The notes under the pieces are model-generated. The model saw only the letters and a program-made list of their open reading frames with translations, ran no database searches and was not told the DNA's origin. A stretch of DNA of 9,639 bases from JALQUL01 sp964556425 (GTDB taxonomy: Bacteria; Pseudomonadota; Gammaproteobacteria; Burkholderiales; Burkholderiaceae_C). The translations under genes were made by a program, and so were the position numbers. Positions 5,727 through 9,639 of the stretch are shown here, in pieces. Every line of letters begins with the position of its first letter. Position 1 is the first letter of the stretch. The stretch lies in the NCBI GenBank assembly GCA_964556425.1, contig CAZKWC010000090.1, positions 1 to 9,639 on the forward strand. The letters are read 5' to 3'.

Positions 5727-6785
5727 ATGATTTCTGCAAAATTACCTGTCTATCCCATCACTGACTCCGTCAAAGAGGCCATGGCCATTACCAAACGTGG
5801 TGTTGCCGAGTTAATACCTGAAGAGGATTGGCTACAAAAATTAGCAAAATCAGAAGCCACTGGAAAACCATTACGTATTAAATTAGGTCTTGACCCCACT
5901 GCACCCGATATTCATATTGGTCATACCGTTGTTTTAAACAAAATGCGCCAATTACAAAATTTGGGTCACACTGTTATTTTTTTAATTGGCGACTTCACCA
6001 CCATGATTGGTGATCCATCTGGCCGCAATACTACTCGCCCTGCTCTAACCCGAGAGCAAATCGAGGCAAANNNNNNNNNNNNNNNNNNNNNNNNNNNNNN
6101 NNNNNNNNNNNNNNNNNNNNNNNNNNNNNNNNNNNNNNNNNNNNNNNNNNNNNNNNNNNNNNNNNNNNNNTTGGTGGGCAGGCATTTGCAACAAGAATAC
6201 GGCCAAGAACCACAGTGTATTCTCACCATGCCTTTGCTCGAAGGCTTGGACGGTGTGGATAAAATGAGTAAAAGCAAAAACAACTACATTGGAATCCAAG
6301 ATGAACCCAACACCATGTTCGCTAAAGTTCTCAGTATTTCTGATGACTTAATGTGGCGTTGGTATCCTTTGCTGAGCTTTCAAACCGAAGCACAAGTCAG
6401 TAGCTTGCAAGAGCAAATTCAACAAGGCATGAATCCAAAAATTGCCAAAGTTGCTCTAGCCAAAGAAATCACAGCACGTTTTCATAGCTTAGAAGCGGCG
6501 AATAAAGCAGAAGAAGACTTTAATCTACGCAGCAAAGGCGGCATACCAGACGACATTCCAAGCATGAGTTTGGCTCTACCTGCCGATCAACCTGATTACG
6601 CAATTGGTGCTCTGCTTAAAAACGTTGGCATGGCAAGTTCTAGTGGCGAAGGTAACCGACTAATTGATGGTGGTGGCGTTAAGATTGATGGCCAAACAGT
6701 GGCGGACAAAGGTTTACGCTTAGGTGTGGGCGAATATGTATTGCAAGTAGGAAAACGTAAGTTTTTAAAGCTAACGATTCAATAA
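5727..6785 (+). CDS. tyrS: Tyrosyl-tRNA synthetase, interrupted by an assembly gap
   Basis: TyrS charges tRNA-Tyr with tyrosine in the cytoplasm (class I aminoacyl-tRNA synthetase). The N-terminal Rossmann part is present: IKLGLDPTAPDIHIGHTVVL carries the HIGH signature at 5913-5924, followed by FLIGDFTTMIGDPSGR. After the gap come LVGRHLQQEYGQ, CILTMPLLEGLDGVDKMSKSKNNY with KMSKS at 6261-6275, and a C-terminal S4 RNA-binding domain (last ~60 residues, ending QVGKRKFLKL). HIGH plus KMSKS places it in the type 2 TyrS subfamily. The 100 Ns replace the CP1 and tyrosine-pocket region; compared with remembered full-length relatives (about 400-415 residues) about 94 residues are absent, so the true gap is nearer 280 bases. 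Frame is maintained across the Ns. The ATG at 5727 lacks a Shine-Dalgarno; ATG codons at 5778 and 5781 are alternatives, but relatives carry a similar N-terminal extension. Confidence 0.95.
   Translation: MISAKLPVYPITDSVKEAMAITKRGVAELIPEEDWLQKLAKSEATGKPLRIKLGLDPTAPDIHIGHTVVLNKMRQLQNLGHTVIFLIGDFTTMIGDPSGRNTTRPALTREQIEAXXXXXXXXXXXXXXXXXXXXXXXXXXXXXXXXXXLVGRHLQQEYGQEPQCILTMPLLEGLDGVDKMSKSKNNYIGIQDEPNTMFAKVLSISDDLMWRWYPLLSFQTEAQVSSLQEQIQQGMNPKIAKVALAKEITARFHSLEAANKAEEDFNLRSKGGIPDDIPSMSLALPADQPDYAIGALLKNVGMASSSGEGNRLIDGGGVKIDGQTVADKGLRLGVGEYVLQVGKRKFLKLTIQ
6071..6170. other. Assembly gap (100 N) inside tyrS
   Basis: There are exactly 100 Ns, the conventional placeholder size. The coding frame continues on both sides, and family comparison implies that about 280 bases are really missing. 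Confidence 0.95.
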
Positions 6786-6795
6786 GCGCTTTAGC

Positions 6796-6834
6796 AAAAA
6801 AAACGGGTAGTGAATTACAAAATTCAACTACCCG
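6796..6834 (-). terminator. Terminator of the fecR-ompA unit, also able to serve tyrS
   Basis: CGGGTAG (6804-6810) pairs with CTACCCG (6828-6834), and GAATT (6812-6816) with AATTC (6821-6825), around a 4-base loop. The eight As at 6796-6803 become a U-run directly after the stem on the minus strand, which is textbook for the minus-strand genes. On + the tail is less T-rich. Confidence 0.82.
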
Positions 6835-6861
6835 CTTCAACTTCACATGAAAACCTTTTTT

Positions 6862-7503
6862 TTATCTCACAATAATCTCAACTCGGCGATTTTTTGCCTC
6901 CGCTACTTCGTCAGCGGTAGGAACTAATAATTCACGCTCGCCACGACCAACAGGTTCGATTTTATTTTCAGAAACACCCTTATCCACCAATAACTTAGAA
7001 ACTACCTTTGCTCTTTTTAAAGATAAGGCATCATTGGCTTCAGCTGCGCCATCAGTGTCAGTATGACCTATTACTAAAACCTCTGAACCCAAGCGTTGAT
7101 TTACATCTTTTAAAATCTCTGGCAAATACTCAAGCGACTCGCTGGTTAAATCAGTTCCGCCTTTTTGAAAGTATAAAATAAATTTTACAGGTGCTGGAGG
7201 AGCAATTGTATAGAGTGTTTTAAACTCTTTTTTAACATCCGCCTCGGTTAATTGTTCTACTTCTAAAACTGCGTTTTTTTGGGTACTTACGGTAATACTA
7301 GCAAATGGTTTATCTATGGTTTGTTGCCTTTCACCTGCTGTAACAATTACAGCCGAAGCAGAGCCATCAGGTTGTGGCAGTAAAATAACCTGCCCAGCCC
7401 GATTAGCACAACCAAATAACAAACCTATCAAACTAAAACAGGCAAATTTAAACCCCGAATTAGCGTGCGCAGAGCGCAATGTCTTCAGAGCTATTGGGAT
7501 CAT
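6862..7503 (-). CDS. OmpA-family peptidoglycan-binding lipoprotein
   Basis: This is a probable outer-membrane lipoprotein that anchors to peptidoglycan non-covalently. With ATG at 7503 it has 213 residues: a basic n-region, a hydrophobic stretch FACFSLIGLLFGC (20-32) with a lipobox-like LFGC (Cys32), a variable region (about 33-105), and a C-terminal OmpA domain (about 106-213). That domain contains ILYFQKGGTDL, VIGHTDTDGAAEANDALSLKRAKVV (the Asp and Arg that bind diaminopimelate are present) and the terminal NRRVEIIVR. Phe at -2 of the lipobox is not ideal. The start is uncertain: TTG at 7479, with a GAAG-like ribosome binding site, would give a tighter 24-residue signal peptide, while TTG at 7518 looks too far upstream. 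The gene overlaps fecR by 20-44 bases, suggesting coupled translation and a joint envelope role. A terminator follows. Confidence 0.85.
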   Translation of the reverse strand: MIPIALKTLRSAHANSGFKFACFSLIGLLFGCANRAGQVILLPQPDGSASAVIVTAGERQQTIDKPFASITVSTQKNAVLEVEQLTEADVKKEFKTLYTIAPPAPVKFILYFQKGGTDLTSESLEYLPEILKDVNQRLGSEVLVIGHTDTDGAAEANDALSLKRAKVVSKLLVDKGVSENKIEPVGRGERELLVPTADEVAEAKNRRVEIIVR

Positions 7504-7966
7504 CAGCGTTAACCACAAAATCGGTACCTCGCACCCCCACGCTTAGCGTAGGAGTTTTTATTTCAACTGCATTAGGATTGCGTTTGGCAATTAATCCCGT
7601 TACAGCACGCATCGTACCTTTAGTTAATGACAACAACATACTACCGGCATTGGTAGTAGAGTCAAAAGTAAAATTTTTCAGATCTAATGTACTCTTTGCG
7701 GATAACATTAAAACAGTACCGTCACGTAACACCAAACTTGCACTACCATTATTGCCACTGACTAATTTATCGCCAGCTGCTAATTCATGGCCAGATTTTG
7801 CATCTGTTTGTGTGCCACTTAACGAAATCACTTTTACTTCACCTTCAACTAATTTCATAGTCCCGATTTTTTCAGATGCCGCCACTTGCTGAGCATTTGC
7901 GAGCGGTGTTAAAAACACACTCAAGCCAACAAGTAAAGAACCTAATAAACGATTGAGTAAACGCAT
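7460..7966 (-). CDS. Secreted FecR-domain protein
   Basis: The 168-residue product has a Sec signal peptide (MRLLNRLLGSLLVGLSVFLTPLANA; probable cleavage after Ala25) and one FecR domain (about 33-155). It shows the typical IGTMKLVEGEVKV, AAGDKLVSGNNGSASLVLRDGTVLML, LTKGTMRAVTGL and IKTPTLSVGVRGTDFVV strands. It lacks the cytoplasmic sigma-regulator helix and transmembrane segment of true FecR anti-sigma proteins, so a role in iron signalling is not implied; free-standing periplasmic FecR-domain proteins have mostly unknown functions. The start is ATG at 7966, which has GGGAGGT (7976-7970) just upstream; an in-frame TTG at 7978 lies within or upstream of that site. The C-terminus is short and its stop at 7460 falls inside the ompA-family gene. 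It is first in the two-gene unit; the AT-rich upstream region contains inverted repeats. Confidence 0.85.
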   Translation of the reverse strand: MRLLNRLLGSLLVGLSVFLTPLANAQQVAASEKIGTMKLVEGEVKVISLSGTQTDAKSGHELAAGDKLVSGNNGSASLVLRDGTVLMLSAKSTLDLKNFTFDSTTNAGSMLLSLTKGTMRAVTGLIAKRNPNAVEIKTPTLSVGVRGTDFVVNADDPNSSEDIALCAR

Positions 7967-8029
7967 ACCACCTCCCAATGTGCAAAGAAAACTAAGTTAT
8001 TTAAAACTCAAATAGTTTGTATATTTTTG

Positions 8030-8046
8030 ACTTTGGGGACCAAAGT
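8030..8046. promoter_or_regulatory. Inverted repeat upstream of fecR, operator-like
   Basis: ACTTTGG (8030-8036) and CCAAAGT (8040-8046) flank a 3-base spacer, 64-80 bases before the fecR ATG. It is one of the few GC-containing elements in this AT-rich region, which makes it stand out. No known regulator is assigned. Confidence 0.35.
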
Positions 8047-8051
8047 TAAAA

Positions 8052-8120
8052 TATTGATTAGATGAACTATTAAAGCCATTTTTTTTATAAAAATAAATGG
8101 AGCCTATAACTTAATCAATA
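8052..8120. repeat. Nested inverted repeats between fecR and dtd
   Basis: The outer 9-base arms TATTGATTA (8052-8060) and TAATCAATA (8112-8120) enclose an inner hairpin. The inner hairpin has CCATTT plus five Ts (8076-8086) facing five As, a bulged T and AAATGG (8089-8100). AT-richness raises the chance of coincidence. Confidence 0.35.
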
Positions 8121-8322
8121 ATTGCCACCTTGAAAAAAAAAATTTTAGATAATTGCAACTATTACTCATTTTTTCAAAAAATCGACTAATTAAATTAATC
8201 TTGCCTCTATTTTAACGTCCCAAAAGCTATCAATTTTACAAATTTTGAGATATTTGTGATTGTTTGTAATTTATTGTTATCTAATGTTACGAAAGTGACT
8301 TTTAAAGAAGGAAAATCAAGAA

Positions 8323-8583
8323 ATGATAGGCTTAATTCAAAGAGTCAAGCAAGCAAATGTGCTTGTTAAGCAAGATATCGTGGGTGAAATCGGGCCAGGT
8401 ATTTTATTATTAGTTTGCACTCAAAAACAAGATACGCCAGCNNNNNNNNNNNNNNNNNNNNNNNNNNNNNNNNNNNNNNNNNNNNNNNNNNNNNNNNNNN
8501 NNNNNNNNNNNNNNNNNNNNNNNNNNNNNNNNNNNNNNNNNCTCATCAACGATGGTCCTGTTACTATTCCGTTGTCATTTTAA
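8323..8583 (+). CDS. dtd: D-aminoacyl-tRNA deacylase, interrupted by an assembly gap
   Basis: Dtd hydrolyses D-amino acids (D-Tyr and others) and glycine mischarged on tRNA, a chiral proofreading step in the cytoplasm. The N-terminal 40 residues match the family (MIGLIQRVKQANV...VGEIGPGILLLVCTQKQDT). After the gap the last residues LINDGPVTIPLSF include the Asn-x-Gly-Pro-Val-Thr motif whose Gly-cisPro dipeptide rejects L-aminoacyl substrates. The SQFTL catalytic segment would lie in the missing part. Family length is about 145-152 residues, so about 92 residues (near 280 bases) are missing where 100 Ns stand; the frame continues across the Ns. AAGGA (8308-8312) lies 10 bases before the ATG. 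The gene is monocistronic as far as seen, ending at a hairpin shared with pntB. Confidence 0.92.
   Translation: MIGLIQRVKQANVLVKQDIVGEIGPGILLLVCTQKQDTPXXXXXXXXXXXXXXXXXXXXXXXXXXXXXXXXXXLINDGPVTIPLSF
8442..8541. other. Assembly gap (100 N) inside dtd
   Basis: There are exactly 100 Ns, a placeholder length. The flanking coding sequence belongs to a single Dtd protein, from which about 280 bases appear to be missing. Confidence 0.95.
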
Positions 8584-8585
8584 AA

Positions 8586-8616
8586 AAAAGCCCTAGTGTT
8601 TAAAACTAGGGCTTTT
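8586..8616. terminator. Bidirectional terminator between dtd and pntB
   Basis: AAAAGCCCTAGT (8586-8597) is perfectly complementary to ACTAGGGCTTTT (8605-8616), with a 7-base loop. A-runs and T-runs on the two sides allow termination of both convergent genes. It begins three bases after the dtd stop. Confidence 0.9.
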
Positions 8617-8661
8617 GTAGTACTTCATAAGCTAGGTTTTATAGCTACCAGTCAAAACTTT

Positions 8662-9639
8662 TTAATCTATAGCTTTCACTAGTTCTTCGACAATTTTTTT
8701 CGCATCACCAAAAACCATCATGGTTTTATCCATGTAGAACAACTCGTTGTCTAATCCAGCATAACCTGCCGCCATAGAACGCTTGTTAATAATAATGGTT
8801 TTAGCTTTGTAGGCTTCTAAAATAGGCATGCCATAAATTGGACTGCCTTTAATATGTGCGGCAGGATTAACTACGTCGTTAGCACCTAAAATAATGGCCA
8901 CATCGACTTGTCCAAACTCGCCGTTAATATCTTCCATTTCAAACACTTGGTCGTAAGGTACTTCTGCCTCGGCTAATAATACATTCATATGGCCAGGCAT
9001 ACGCCCTGCTACTGGATGAATAGCGTATTTAACAGAAATACCTTTTTCTGTGAGCTTAGCTGCCAACTCTTTAACCGCATGTTGAGCCCTTGCTACGGCC
9101 AAACCATATCCAGGCACAATGACCACTGACTCGGCATTACTTAAAACAAAGGCGGCATCATCGGCGCTACCAGATTTGACGCTTCTAGCGACACCGTCAC
9201 CTGCGGCTGCAGTAGTTGCCTCGCCACCAAATCCACCCAAAATAACATTAAAGAAACTACGATTCATGGCTTTACACATGATGTAGCTTAAAATGGCACC
9301 AGAGCTTCCGACTAAGCTACCTGCAATAATCAGCATACTGTTGTTCAAACTAAAACCAATGCCAGCCGCAGCCCAACCTGAATAGCTGTTTAACATTGAA
9401 ACCACCACAGGCATATCGGCGCCACCAATTGGAATAATCAATAAAACACCTAATAACAAGCCAATCAAAATAATGGCTAAGAAGCTAGTGGTAGATTGAT
9501 TCAACCAAAACCCTGCACAAAATGCAATGGCAGCCACACCTAACAATAAGTTGAATGTATGCTGACCTTTAAAGTTGACGGGAGCACCTTGAAACAATCT
9601 AAACTTGTACTTACCACTTAACTTACCAAAAGCAATCAC
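8662..9639 (-). CDS. pntB: NAD(P) transhydrogenase beta subunit, C-terminal part (cut by window edge)
   Basis: PntB, with PntA, couples proton entry across the inner membrane to hydride transfer from NADH to NADP+. The window holds the last 325 residues; E. coli PntB has 462, so about 135-140 N-terminal residues lie beyond the right edge. The GTG at the edge codes an internal Val (VIAFGKLSGK), not a start. Seen here are several membrane helices (about 28-46, 52-70, 88-122 of the fragment, with the GFGGE loop after them) and the NADP(H)-binding domain III from about residue 150. That domain has GYGLAVARAQHAV (177-189), HPVAGRMPGHMNVLLAEA (208-225), GANDVVNP (252-259) and NKRSMAAGYAG (285-295), the nucleotide-contact motifs. 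The C-terminus, FGDAKKIVEELVKAID, is typical. pntA would be expected upstream, to the right. Confidence 0.96.
   Translation of the reverse strand: MIAFGKLSGKYKFRLFQGAPVNFKGQHTFNLLLGVAAIAFCAGFWLNQSTTSFLAIILIGLLLGVLLIIPIGGADMPVVVSMLNSYSGWAAAGIGFSLNNSMLIIAGSLVGSSGAILSYIMCKAMNRSFFNVILGGFGGEATTAAAGDGVARSVKSGSADDAAFVLSNAESVVIVPGYGLAVARAQHAVKELAAKLTEKGISVKYAIHPVAGRMPGHMNVLLAEAEVPYDQVFEMEDINGEFGQVDVAIILGANDVVNPAAHIKGSPIYGMPILEAYKAKTIIINKRSMAAGYAGLDNELFYMDKTMMVFGDAKKIVEELVKAID

Larger units (their letters stand above)
7967..8322. other. AT-rich divergent intergenic region between fecR and dtd
   Basis: This 356-base region has no convincing gene. It holds an inverted repeat at 8030-8046, a nested inverted-repeat array at 8052-8120, a 10-A tract followed by four Ts (8133-8146), and a T6-C-A6 element (8169-8181). 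A-tracts of this kind favour DNA bending. Promoters for both genes must lie here, but I could not fix good -35/-10 pairs. Confidence 0.6.

Noticed and set aside
7316..7546. 76-codon + strand open frame opposite the OmpA-family gene
   Set aside because: Shadow of the lipoprotein reading frame; no domain and no start signal.
7479..7892. 137-codon + strand open frame opposite fecR
   Set aside because: Antisense to a FecR-domain gene with a signal peptide, intact domain and good ribosome binding site; the + frame has no recognisable domain.
7460..7966. Iron-uptake FecR anti-sigma regulator
   Set aside because: The protein has a cleavable signal peptide and only the periplasmic FecR domain. No FecI-like sigma factor or TonB receptor is nearby.

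Overview
The window looks like a low-GC betaproteobacterial chromosome, most likely Burkholderiales. The evidence is protein-level resemblance, recalled from memory rather than searched: L13, S9, ErpA-type A-type carrier, TyrS and Dtd all read like Burkholderiales orthologues, and an unnamed 236-residue membrane/coiled-coil protein of a Burkholderiales-type family sits next to a bactofilin. Base composition is AT-rich by eye and fairly uniform. There are no insertion sequences, integrases, CRISPR arrays, tRNAs or rRNAs. Two runs of exactly 100 Ns (6071-6170 and 8442-8541) mark scaffold gaps, so this is a draft or metagenome assembly.

Layout. Left, + strand: the ribosomal protein pair rplM (first codons cut off by the window edge) and rpsI, closed by a strong hairpin terminator. 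Next, still on +, come the 236-residue membrane/coiled-coil protein and a bactofilin (probable two-gene unit), then erpA, which ends at a palindromic terminator shared with the convergent anmK. On the minus strand, an M23 peptidase gene and anmK form a two-gene operon 3 bases apart. The 506-base gap between the M23 gene and the divergent tyrS holds a probable structured RNA with the architecture of 6S RNA (about 5258-5410, minus strand), plus two inverted repeats nearer tyrS. tyrS (+) has a gap in its middle. After it, on the minus strand, a secreted FecR-domain protein and an OmpA-domain lipoprotein overlap by about 44 bases. A 356-base AT-rich region with nested inverted repeats separates fecR from dtd (+, interrupted by the second gap). 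dtd is convergent with the 3' part of pntB (minus), which runs off the right edge.

Function. Three themes recur. Translation and its quality control: rplM, rpsI, tyrS, dtd. Cell envelope: bactofilin, M23 peptidase, AnmK muropeptide recycling, OmpA-type peptidoglycan-binding lipoprotein, secreted FecR-domain protein. Redox and cofactors: ErpA-type Fe-S carrier and PntB transhydrogenase. Most of this is ordinary housekeeping. The parts most worth a second look are the 6S-like RNA leader of the M23-anmK operon, the palindromes in the two AT-rich intergenic regions, the overlapping fecR-ompA pair and the uncharacterised 236-residue protein.
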